64,000 nucleotides of DNA from Owenia fusiformis (Eukaryota; Annelida; Polychaeta; Sabellida; Oweniidae). A model generated the notes under the pieces. That model saw only the letters and a list, made by a program, of their open reading frames with translations, had not been told where the DNA came from and did not search any database. The number at the start of each line of letters is the position of its first letter. Positions within the stretch are counted from its first letter, which is position 1. The stretch spans positions 19,169,181 through 19,233,180 of the forward strand of contig CAIIXF020000010.1 of assembly GCA_903813345.2 (NCBI GenBank), read 5' to 3'. Below are positions 48,701 to 61,900 of this stretch, piece by piece. A program made the position numbers and the translations under genes.

Positions 48701-49859
48701 TGTGTCAATGTTTATTTTAAACCTGCCAGTTATGACCAGTTTGGAACAGGCTTCATAATGGTATGAAGAATATAACATATAGAAAATTTTATGTTAGGCT
48801 TGGAGGAAAATGTATACGCTGTATAATAGCAAATTGTTATTTATGACGTAATTTAATGGAAAAGGTCATTTTCATCTAATTTTTTCAAAGGATGGGTATC
48901 GATATGGCGAACTTTTTGAACACACGTTTCTCTTAAACCAGTCATCAAAAAAGTCTGAAAAATTTACACAGTGTCAATCTAATGGTCATCTTTTGAATGG
49001 TAACAATATAAATTGAAATATATATATATACTTTCATCTATATTGTTTTAGAAAACACATCAAACACTTGTTTTGTTCTTGGTATCATGTTTCCAGAGTG
49101 AAATGAAACATCTTTCCGAACCTCATTGGAACAAAACGACATAAACACAACATGTTTAGGTCTCTCAATATTGTAATTGTACAAAGGAAATTTTGGTTGA
49201 TTTTAAAAATGTATCTTGTTAATGAAATAAACGGTTTATCTTGATTTTTATCTATTTTGGGGGGATTTAGTTTTAATTTTTTGAATACTTTTTTAAAATC
49301 AACCAAAAATTCCTTTGTATAACTATAATATTGAGAGGTCTAAAAACATGTTGTATATGCTATTTTGTTCCAACAAGATTCGGAAAGACATTTTATTTCA
49401 TTCCCAAGAATTGGTAGAAAGGAGCAAAAACAATTGCACTAAAAAAACATAAAATGCTAACAAAAACAGTTATATAAAATATTTCTAAATAATTTTCGCA
49501 TTAAATTGTTGTCAATCAGTCAACATTACATAAAATACCGTGTTTTTTACAGAATGTTTTCAATGATCGGTTTAAGAGAAAAACATTGTTGAATTCAGTT
49601 ATCCATATCGATACCAATCTTTTCCACCGTCATTCACTATTTTTACACCATGTGCCTCCAAGAGTTAAGTAATATCATACACAATTTTGAATTTTGAATT
49701 TCTTTACAGAGGGTATATATCGGTAAATTTGGTTTAGCATTCATGAAAAATATTCGAAAGTATGTTACAGAATGGTTACTATGAAAGGTCATAGGTCACA
49801 TTTTGCCGCGTGACCCAATAAAAAAAATGCGCCCACCCACACGATGTTTCATAACTACT

Positions 49860-49902
<43 letters not shown>

Positions 49903-52900
49903 TCACACATTTATTTCATATATACATACTACAGCATTCTATAAATATTTTTTGTGTTTACAATTGATGGGCTAAAGGTTGTCGCCAACATAAGTTATAT
50001 ATCAAGAAGTAATACAAAAAGCTTATTCTTATGATGCTTTATCTACAAAACAAGTTCTTATGATCTTTTTATCTACCAAATTTACTGTTGTTTTTTTTAT
50101 TGATCCAGTATTATTTATGGATACTGTGCTTGTTACGTGTATTTCATATGTAGTTGTATGCATCTATGGAATAACCTCATTCATACATCCCTCATTCATA
50201 CATTCATTCACTCATTCAATCATCTTTTCATTCGTTACACATTTTACAATATGTTAAATATGATCTTTGGTTACATATCTATTTATTAGACTCCAGATGA
50301 AATCTGGAGTCTATTGTTTTCGTCAGTTTTCTTATTAGACTCCAGATTGAAAATCTGGAGTCTATTGTTTTTGCCTGTATTCTTATTATTATTATTATTA
50401 GAATGCCGGTTTCGAAGAAACGGCATTCTATAGTTTTCGCCTTTTTCTTATTTTTATTATTATTATTATTATTCCACGCAAGATTTCTCCGCACACACCG
50501 ACATGTCAGTTAATTAGCATATACCATCAACCTTGACATGTTCCTGGGCTACAGGGAAATGCCTTCATTTTTTTAATTAGCCACTCCCTAATTAGCCAAG
50601 GTCAAATCGCAAATTTTTACATTTTTGCACGTACAAGGAGTAACCATTTTTATTTTTTACCCAAAATTTGCATATGCCATCCCTCACAATTGCCATTTCA
50701 CATATATTCCGGGTTTTAAAATTGGGTGCCCCAAATTTGAAAAATGGGGCACCCCAGTGGGGCAAAATTTGAAAACTGTGTATCCGATCCCAATTCTGAG
50801 CAGATATAAAGAATAGAAGCCCCTGATTCCAAATATGCTTTCGGTTTTGGAATCCGACCTCTGAGTGACCTTGAAAAGGTCAACAAGTTCAAAAATCAAA
50901 ATCGCTCAAATTGATTCCAAATTGGTACCATTGTATTACACTGTACTCGGATAGAGTAAATTAGGTCACCATTTTGACCTTGACCTTTGACATTGACCTT
51001 CAAATGACCTCAAAGTTGAAAACTAGGATTTTCATTCCAATTCTTTGCAAGTATGAAGTATGGATGTCCCTGATTCTAAATATGCTTGTGGTTTTGGAAT
51101 TTGACCTCCGGGTGACCTTGAAAAGGTCAAAAAGGTTAAATTGCTAAAATTGCTCAAATTGATTCGAAATTGGTACCATTGTATTACACTGTACTAAACT
51201 AGAGTAAATTAGGTCAACATTTTGACCTTGACCTTTGACCTTCACCGTAAAATGACGTAAAACTTATTTCTTGTTTTACCTGTTCAAGGAGCCACTGTAG
51301 TTATTTTTTGCATGCCTTACTCTTCCCATTCAACATATCTCTAGGGTTTATAATTTGGGTGATTTTCATTTTCATTCCAATTCTTTCCTAATCTATATAG
51401 GGGGCACGCGACAGCGCTTTAAAGCGCGTCTGGGAGGATAAGGGTACGGGTTTTTAAATTGAGTGCCAAAATTTCAAAAATATGGCAAAATATGATATCA
51501 AATATGCTTTCGGTTTTGGAATTCGACCTCTGCGTGACCTTGAAAAAGGTCAATTGTGCACCGAATTTGCTGCTGCGGCGAGGAACGGCATTCTACGAAA
51601 TCGCCCCCGTGGCGATTTTAAATGTCTAGTTATTTTTCTTAGCAAGATATCTCAATAACTAGAAGACTTAGGGTAAATCTGTTTACATGGTCAGTTAGGG
51701 TATGTGACCTAGTTTCTGGGAAATGAGGTCAAATTTTTATCTAGGTCAAAGGTCAAAATCTAGGTCAAATCTACAAATTGTCAATTATCTTTGTTATGGT
51801 TAATTATTTTTTCTCAATTTTTTTTTCATCGTGTAGCTAAGAAAGAGCGCTTTTGAGTGAACTAATTTTTTTTAATGTAACTTTTAAGAATTTTGAGAAA
51901 TTTGACTTTAAAAAAGGTGGAATTTTTCAAATGTTCCAAATCCATTAAAATTGGTATTAATTTAATAGGAAATTGTCTCAAGATTCTGAATCTGAAAACG
52001 AAATTGTGATCCGACTCCCGGTTCAGGAGTTAAGACATTTTGAAATTTTGAAAAAATGATTTGATGATATCCCCATGTCATGTCAATCGGACCGATATTT
52101 TTTTATTTCTCATTAATATCAAAGTTCTAATTAAGGTTTTAATAGAAAATTTTCTCAGGATTCCGAATCTGAAAACAAAATTGAGATCCGACTTCCGGTT
52201 TACAAGTTATGGGCTTTTGAAATCTCAAAAAAATCCCACCGCTGCCACCAAATTGTAACAATCTCAACCCTTTCATTAATATCAGATCTCAAAATGGTTT
52301 TGAGATAAACAATCTATATCTGGAGTCTTGAATTGAACTTGTTCAATTTCTCCAATCTAGTTCTTCTTCTTCTTCTTCTTCTTCTTTTTCTAAACCAGTT
52401 TTCTCAATAACCATAAGGTCTTCAGTAAAGTCAATCATTTGGTCAATTTAGGTTCAGTATCTAGTTCCTCGGAAATTGGGTCAAATTTTTATCTAGGTCA
52501 AAGGTCAAGAACTAGGTCAAATCCAGTACTTTGTCACTTTTTTAGATTTTCTCAGTAGTCCTTCAATATTTTTGATCCGGGTTTTTTTCATTGTGTTCCT
52601 CATAAAAAAGTAGGAAACCTAGGGTCGATTTAGTTTTTTGATATCTCAAACCGATTTCGAGATATCATTGTCCGAAAACGAGGTCCAAAAAAAGTTCTCC
52701 GAATCAAATGTCCAGGTTATTAGTCTTATAGGAAATTCTCTCAGGATTCCGAATCTGAAAATCAAATTCAAATCAGACTTCCGGTTCGGAAGTTATGGCG
52801 TTTTCAAAGCTCAAAAATTGCTAAATTTGGTACCCATGTTAAGTCAATGGGAAAAAAAGATTTTTTTGAAGTAAAAAATACGAAATATAGACTGAGTTCA

Positions 52901-55900
52901 GCTATATAATGAAAGCTTTTAAAAGAATGGGACCTCAAAAGTTATCTAGCTTTAAAATTTGGACATCAAAATGCCTAGGTCAAAATCAAGGTCAAATTCA
53001 AAGTTTTTTCTTATTTTTGCGATTCTGACACTACAAATTAATTAAATTCTTCGAAATTTTGTATACATGTAGCCAAGAGTGTGCTAATAGTGTTAGCTTT
53101 TTGCCGTCAGAAAGTATTTTGCCCCACTTTTGAGATATGGTGTCCGAAAAGTAGGTCAAAATGAAAAATTCTCCAAATTTGACGTTTGAATTATGAATTA
53201 AGTAAAAAATTTTCTCAGGAGTCCGAATCTGCAAACCAAATTTCAATCCGACTTCTGGTTCGGAAGTTATGACATTTTGAAAGCTCAAAAATCGCTAAAT
53301 TTGGTGCCCCATGTTATGTCAATGGGAAAAAAGATTTTTTTGAAGTGTAAAATACAAGATATAGACTAATTACAGCTTAAAATAATGAAAGCCTATGAAA
53401 GAAGGGAACCTCGAAGGCTACCTAATTTCAAAATTTGGACACCAAAATCCCTAGGTCAAAATCTAGGTCAAATTCATAGTTTATCCTTATTTTTGCGATT
53501 CTGATACTACACTTTAATTATATTCCTCGAAATTGTGTATACATGTAGCCAAGAGTGTGCTTATAGCGTAAGCCTTTTGCCGTCAGAAAGTATTTTGACC
53601 CACTTTTGAGATATGGTGTCCGAAAAGTAGGTCAAAATAAAAAGTTCTCCAAATTTAACGTTTGAGTTATGAATTAAGAATAGAATTTTCTCAGAAAACC
53701 AAATCTGCAAACCAAATTTCGATTCGACTTCCGGTTCCGAAGTTATGACGTGTCCGAAAAGTAGGTCAAAATAAAAATTCGCCAAATTTAACGTATGAGT
53801 TATGAATTAGGGGTAGAATTTTGTCAGGAATCCGAATCTGCAAATCAAATTTCGATTCGACTTCCGGTTCGGAAGTTATGGCGTTTTGAAATTTCAAGAA
53901 AAATCGATCTGATATGGTATATTGGTAGAAAGTCAAGAGTAGAGAAGAAAATATTGAAAAATGCATTCATCCTTCCTTTCTGATCCTATCCTATCTTTCC
54001 TATCTACCCTTGCTCCGTATCCTCTCCTTCCTATCCTTCCTATTCTATCCCTTCTTCCTATTCTATTCTATCCTTCTTTCCTATTCTATCCTATCGTTCC
54101 TTCCTATTCTATCGTATCATTCCTTCCTTTTTCATCCATCCATCCATCTTTTTCTGGATAACTAAGCTTATTTTGGATGACTTGGCTTATTCTGGATGAC
54201 TCGGCTAAAAAAAGTCTAGATCTGGAGTCTGAAATTGAACTCGTTCAATTTCCAAAATCTAGTTTTTATTACTGTTACACATAATTTTTTTATTATGTCA
54301 ATGGAAAATATAAAGTTAATACAAAAATAAAAACAATACATATTCTTATAACTTTTCATAAATGACTGCTAATTCATCATTCTTATTAAAAAAAGTGGAC
54401 CTCTCTATATAATCTTTGATATATGATTTGAACTCATAAAAGGTTACATTTGTTTTTTCTAGAAAACTTTTGTATATACAATATTTCATAATAATGATTG
54501 CTAAATTCATTACATTATGCTCATCGTCTTTAGGTTTATGACCATATAAAATATCTTTGTCATGTAGTTTTACTTTATCATTAATTACAAATTTAGAAAA
54601 TTCACTCCACATTTCTTTTGCTTTTTTACAATCAACAAACATATGTTTCAGGGTATGGATTTCATTGCAATACAAACATTTTTGTGTATCAGCTAATTTC
54701 ATTTTAAACAATTTATCTTGACATATAAGTATATTATGGAGTATTTTAAATTGAAATATTTGTAATTTTGGATCTTTAGTAATTTTCTTTGCTAACATAA
54801 AATGTGATTGAATATCTTCTTCTTCAATAAATTGTTTTACTCTTTCGAGTGAAACAGGTATTTCAAAATTACTTTGTATCAAAGCATTATGTGCTTTTTT
54901 GCATGTGACATTTTCTACAGTGACATTACTCTTTCTTTCAACTCTAGCAATATTTGTAATTTGACCTCTTAAAATTTTTTTCCAAACCGCAGGTATTGCT
55001 GATTTTAAGCCATTAAAATCCATATCTTTGATTCTTAAATTATATTTTTCTTGTATAACATTCTTCTGTAAAAATTGACCATTTTCATCCACAATATGCT
55101 TTATTTTACAAATACCATGTTTGTACCAATCCTTATGAAAAACTGATTTATTTGCAATTAATATATTTTGATTGTTCCATATTATCTCTTCCTGGATTTC
55201 CTCTACTTCTTCTGGTTGACTGTTATCCTTTATTTTGTTCCAATCTTTTACAACATTCTTGTAAAATGGATAAATTTTAGTTAAATCTAAATGTTTAAAA
55301 TCATAATTAGACTTAAAAAGGAGATCTTGTCCAAATTGTGATAGTAACATTCTTGGTATTGCTTTCCATGCACCATCTTCATCGTTGGATAATCTTTTAA
55401 CCCAAACTGCTTTAAGCGCCTGGTCTAACAATTGGAATTCTGTCATTTTCAGGCCTCCGTCTTGAAGTTCACCAATTAACGTTTTTTTCTTAATCTTTGG
55501 AGTCTTATTTCCCCATACAAAATTCCATATAACATCATCAATTTCTTTAATATATTTCTCTGGGATTATTGATATTGCTGATATATTTGTTATTTGGGAA
55601 ATTCCAATAGATTTTATCAAAAGTATTCTTCCTTGTAAACTTAAGTTTCTGTATGTCCACATATTTAGCTTATTCTTTATCTTTCTTATTTTATCTATAA
55701 CATTGAATTCTAACTCAACATTTTGATCATATGAAAAACAATATCCCAGTGCTTTAGCTTGCCTAACATTTTGTATATCATTAAATGTTTCTGTGTTATT
55801 TTTTGACTGTCCAATCCACATTAATTCTGTTTTACTTTTATTAAGTTTTAATCCTGAACATATTTCAAATCTATCTAAAATATTTATAGTTTCTTGCACT

Positions 55901-58900
55901 GACTCTTTATCACTTAGGGTTGCTGTGATGTCATCAGCATATTGAACTGACTTTATTTCTAAGTCTTGCACTTTTATACCATGTATGTTTTTATTTCTTT
56001 GAATTTCTAGACTTAGTATTTCTATTATCATTATAAATAACATGTCAGAAAGTGGATCTCCATAACTACTAAATGTAGAAATTCAATTTTTTCGCACATT
56101 GAAACTACACTCAATTATGCAACTCCACAATAAGTTTCAGATGGCTTGCTCACCTTGGTGCACATTTATGAGCTGGCATAACTGGATTTTACACAAAAAC
56201 GACACTCACCTTTGTAAAATAATTTTTGAAATAAGTTATAATGATTTTATCAACGACAACTACATTGTTTTGTGTTAATCAAATGGACCTTATTTCTCTG
56301 AAAGTACAAGTCAAAGTCATATTAGTATTTACAAAGTTATGTTACAAAATTTGAGTGGCATTTTTTGTGTAGAATCCATGTGTCGTCCACTGCAAAGCAA
56401 TGGACGACATTTAGAGTAAATATTGTAACGCTTATAAAATTTGACCCACTTGAGCTACACACTTGAGCATACAAATTTTTGAAGGTGCTTTCGCATTATG
56501 TCTCCTTTAAATGTGACAAGTCTATGTTAATAAACAAACAAGTCATGCAACGTAAGGTGGGTGTCATTTTTGTGTCACCCTTTATTAAATGATTTAAGCC
56601 GCAATTGTAGCAAGTAAATGTGTAAATATTAAATACATAAGGTATTTTGCAATTAAAAACTTATATTGAAATCAGTGTTCATTCGTGAAATTGTCTACCC
56701 TTTGCATTCGTTTGACTTCACTTCTTAAAAGAGAGCTTAACTAGACTCTGCACGCAGGGTAGAAATTGTCCACATTGTCATAAAAAGCAAGCATCGTGTA
56801 TATAAAGCCATCTTAACATAATCATGTCATATTTATTTTTCTAGTTAAATTGACTATCGTTAAATTATCTAATTTACCTTTAATGCATTAAAAATACAAG
56901 ACATATTTGGTACATTCATCATTTTGTATTCCAGTTTACGAGTGTAATGGAGTGCCTTCAAATGTTGCCCATGCCACAAGGACGTTTAGTACCATGAACA
57001 CATATTCCGACACATACGAATACAGGTGTGACATAGGCTACCGTATTGACGCATCCAACAATGACTTCCAATATATCCGTTGCCGTGGAGGGGTATGGCA
57101 GTCTCCGAAACCGTGTTACTTGAAGGATTGTGGAACGCCTCCATCTGATTCGAATGCAGTGGTTACTTATACAAACACAACTTACGGAAGTTCAGTTAAT
57201 TATATGTGTCATTTAGGATACAGCACTTTTGGTTCAATATCCATTAACATCTCGTGCCTTGATACGTCCCTCTGGGAGCCTTATATCTCCTGTGGACCAC
57301 TGTCATGTGGCCCGCCACCATTGGACTATATGAGTACGGTGGACTCTGATGGAACGTCAATTTCTGATATAAGCAATGTTCCAGAAGCGTTAACTCTGTA
57401 CGATGCCCATTTAACATACACTTGTAAAGTAGGCTATGGAATAAATGGATCCGCTGATATACTTCTCGAATCAATCCGCTGTATGGCCGACGGAAACTGG
57501 CAGACCCATATCTATTGCTCCCATTGGCATTGTGGTCTACCGGATGTCGATAATAATGCAACACAATTTGGACTAGCAGATTATTATTTCTCCAAAGTGC
57601 GATTTGTGTGTCTACCCGGGTATCTAACAGGAGGGGACGGTGGTTTAACGTCATATACTATCACTTGCGATGTTAACGCGACGTGGGGATCGCATACACC
57701 GTGTTTAAAGACATCTTGTCCCGGTGCATATGATATGGATTCCAATGCAATAATAACCGTTTATGGTAATTTATTTGGGGACATTGTGAGGTACACCTGT
57801 CATCCTGGTTATGGTTTGTCTGGATTAAATATTCAGAGTGAAGATATATATTGTCTTGCTAACAGGACGTGGTCAAGTCATATTCTCTGTGAGAGAAGAT
57901 ACTGTGGCTATCCCGCCGATGATGATAATGCCGCGTATTCTTTCATCGCAGGATGGTACGGGGACAATATAACCTACACATGCCACAGTGGGTATAGACT
58001 TGGCATTAATCAGATCGTTAGTGAGGACGTAATTTGTCAAGAAGATGGCACGTGGTCTGTTCACCAACAATGCTATAAACTTTCGTGTGGTGAACCATGG
58101 TTTGACCCATACGCCACAATGAATACAACTGATCCGGATTACTTGTTCGAAGCAGATGTAACATACAATTGTGTTAATGGATATGGGATTGGATATAATG
58201 GTCTGAGCACGGAAACAATTACCTGTTTAGACACAGGTGACTGGTCACATCATACCCATTGTGTACGGACGCCATGTAATATCCCACCGGCCGATACTAA
58301 TGCTAACATAACGTATCTGTCAACATCGTACTCGGATGTTGCAAACTACACATGCAATCTCGGATATCGACTATTTGGGAATGGAAGCAAAATGGAGTCA
58401 ATCGTTTGTGGAGCAGATGGCAACTGGTCACCACATGCTCCTTGTCTAGAAGTATCGTGTGGAACTCCAGTTGATGACCCCCTGGCCAATGTTTCTTGGA
58501 CATCTGAGTTATACCTCAGCATAGCGAGGTACGATTGTCTATACGGCTATGTGACTCTTAATGGAGCTACATATGAAATAACTAGTTGCTCTGCATTCGG
58601 CAACTGGTCTATTCATACACCTTGTACAAAAATCTCATGTGGATTACCAGTAATTGATCCAAACTCAATTTCAACAGCGAGTAATAATAGTAACCTGTAC
58701 GGATCTAATGTTACATACATGTGTAACCATGGTTTTAGAATAGGAGACGAGACTAATTACACGTTTGATGTAATTACATGCCAAGGAAATGGGAGTTGGA
58801 GCATCCATACGCCCTGTCAACGTATTTCGTGTGGGACTCCACCTAAAGATTATAACTCTGTACTGTATGCAAGTGACAACTTGTTTGAATCAGTTACACG

Positions 58901-61900
58901 TTATTCATGTAACACTGGCTTTTACATTGGCAATACTTCAAACCAGTATGAGAATATAACGTGTCAAGGAAATGGCACCTGGAGTAGTCATACCTCTTGT
59001 GAAAAAGTACCATGTGGAATTTCTTTACCCGACCCCAATGCTGTTCTAACAACTGGTGATAACTTATATGGATCAAACACTACCTATACATGTAATGATG
59101 GTTATCTAATTGCCGGTACAGATGATCTACAGGAAATCATAAGTTGCCAAGCAGATGGGACGTGGACCAATCATATAGGATGCCAGCGAGTTACATGCGG
59201 AAGTCCAGTAATTGATGAGAATTCTCTCATGACTCCAAGTGACAATTTGTACGAATCTAATGTTACATACACCTGTAACACTGGTTACCTTATTGGAGGA
59301 GATATGGCCAGTCAGATTGAAACAATCACATGCCTAAAAAATGGTTCTTGGACAGATCATACAGTATGTTTGCCTATCTCGTGTGGTATACCTCCAATCG
59401 ATGACTTCTCAACATTGACACAGTCAAATAATCTTTTTGAATCCAATGTAACATACACTTGCCACCCGGGTTACCTCATTGTAGGTTTTAATCAATCTCA
59501 AGACACAATCACGTGTCAGTCTGATGGAAATTGGACATCACATATACCATGTCAGCGTTTGTCATGCGGGGATCCCATTAGTGACCCGAACGCAGCAATA
59601 GTCTCAACTGATAGCTTGTTCGAATCAACTATAACATATATTTGCAACGCTGGATATTTAGTTGGAGGAAATACCAACAGCTCAGAAACGATCACTTGTC
59701 AAGAAGATGGTCGATGGAGCATTCATACGATGTGCTTACCAAGATCTTGTGGAACGCCAATAATTGATGTGCACTCAAATATGACAACAAATGAAAACCT
59801 TTATGGATTGAACGTAACCTATACTTGTGACACTGGCTACCTTATAGGTGGTAACCTCACTAAGAAGGAAATGATATTTTGTGATTTTGATGGGAATTGG
59901 ACAAATCACTCATTTTGTGAGAAACTTTTGTGTGGACAACCACCGATCGATGATAATGCAAATACCACCGTTGGTGATAACAGGTTTGGAAGTGTTGTTA
60001 CATACACATGCCTCGAGGGTCATATTTTAAATGGCACCAGTACTATAGAAGAGAATGCCACATGCAATAGTGATGGTGATTGGACAGCACATACACCGTG
60101 TGTCCCAGGATTATGTGGAGGTATAAACATATCTCAGAATGTAACCGTTACTGTTGACAGTATGTTTTACACCGACACAGCTCATTTCTCATGTAGTATT
60201 GGATACGTGTCACTTTCTAGTGGTTCATCGTCAGGAACTGTCACATGTTTGTCTAATGGAACCTGGAGTGATGACATTCAGTGTGTACCAGTATCATGTG
60301 GTCCTCCACCTATAGATCTAAATTCAACTGTTACATATGCAGATACAGTGTATAACTCAGTAGCCATATATGAATGCCATAGTGGGTTTCAAACACAGGG
60401 CTCTAGCAATGATTCAATTATATGTCAGTCTGATGCAACTTGGAGCAGTCGTGTGAATTGTACTCATGTGTTTTGCGGGCCACATCCTTCAGATCCATAT
60501 GCAGACAGTTTGCTTATAAATAACTCAATAACAGATGAGGCAATCTATACATGCAAGCCGGGAACTGCTTTATCAAATGGAGCTGTAAGCAACAACAGTA
60601 CATGCCTCGTCAATAACACGTGGTCATCGCGTGACCGCTGTTATCCAATCAACTGCAACAATCCACCAGAAGACGTAAATGCAAACACCAGCCGAAGCTT
60701 TTCTGAAGGATTGCATCTTGTAACATATACATGTATCAAAAACTTCTACATTGGTGGAACTGGGAACGACTCAGAAACAATATCATGTTCTAATTCAGAA
60801 GGTTGGACAATACATACTCCCTGTTCCCTTGCTGATTGTGGCCCATGGCCAGTAGACCTTAGGGCTTCAGCAATAAAGTCGTCTGGGACATTGCTATATG
60901 CTGTAGTGGATTTCAAATGCCACGAGGGATACACTCTAACTGGAAGAGAGGACGGACCAAAATACAAAACGAGCACCTGCCTCCCCACGAGACAGTGGAT
61001 GGCCATTCCATATTGCAAAGGTTCGTAAATAAATAACCATATGTAAACCAAACGGGACCTACAAAGAAAATGAAAAGTACTTATCTTTATTGAAGTTCTT
61101 TATATTCTGAAAGAATGGGTATCGATATGGCGAACTTTTTGAACACACGTTTCTCTTAAACCAGTCATCAAAAATTTCTGAAAATCTTACAAATTGTCAA
61201 TTTAATGGCCACCTTTTAAATGGTAGCAATATAGTTTGAAATAGATATACATACTTTATCTATATTGTTTTAAAAACACATCAAACACTTGTTTTGTTCT
61301 TGGTATCATGTTTCAGAGTGAAATGAAAAATCTTTCCGAACCTCATTGGAACACAACGACATAAACACAACATGTTTAGGTCTCTCAATATTGTAATTGT
61401 ACAAAAGAAATTTTGGTTGATTTTAAAAAAAGTATCTTGTTAATGAAATGAAAAGTTTTTCTTGATATTTATCTATTTTGGGGGATTTTGTTTTAATTTT
61501 TTGAATAGTTTTTTAAAATCAACCAAAAATTCCTTTATATAACTTTAATATTGAGAGATCTAAAACATGTTGTATATGCTATTTTGTTCCAACAAGGTTC
61601 GGAAAGACATTTTATTTCATTCTCAAGAATTGGTAGAAAGGAGCAAAAACAATTGCACTAAAAAAAAAAAAAAATGTTAACAAAAACAGTTATATAAAAT
61701 ATTTCAACATTACATAAAATACCATGTTTTTTTACAGAATGTTTTCAATGATTGGTTTAAGAGAAAAACATTGTTGAATTCAGTTCTCCATATCGATACC
61801 TATCCTTTCATGGCTTGTTTACGGTAATGTTGTGTGATGCTCAACAAGCAATACTATGTTCAGTGATATTAAGTCTACCATTACAATCCATTTAAAACAA

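Larger units (their letters stand above)
50285..54260. repeat. hairpin-rich ~4-kb repeat nested in the LINE 3' UTR
   Basis: Starts with hairpins of the type agactccagat-N-atctggagtc (twice) and agaatgccggttt-N-aaacggcattct. Then come recurrent words: gaccttgaaaaggtc, aggtcaaaggtca, cttccggttcggaagttatg, gatttttttgaagt. Internal direct repeats have periods of about 246 bp (50797 and 51048) and about 474 bp (52790 and 53266). The right edge has tctggagtctgaaattgaac hairpins, a (ttc)n tract at 52363 and a pyrimidine tract at 53980-54140. A reverse copy lies at 37600-38165. No coding content seen. Confidence 0.7.
49850..56073 (-). mobile_element. 5'-truncated LINE insertion with poly(A) tail and ~14-bp target duplication
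   Basis: The string cataactactaaat occurs at 49850-49863 and again at 56061-56074. Between the two copies, read on the minus strand, the sequence opens inside the RT motif GDPLSD, continues through the RT frame to 54346, and finishes with gaaataaatgtgtgaat followed by 38 A (49900-49863). Truncated 5' end, poly(A) and direct flanking duplication are the signature of target-primed reverse transcription. The 3' UTR is interrupted by a nested hairpin-rich element (about 50285-54260). Confidence 0.8.
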
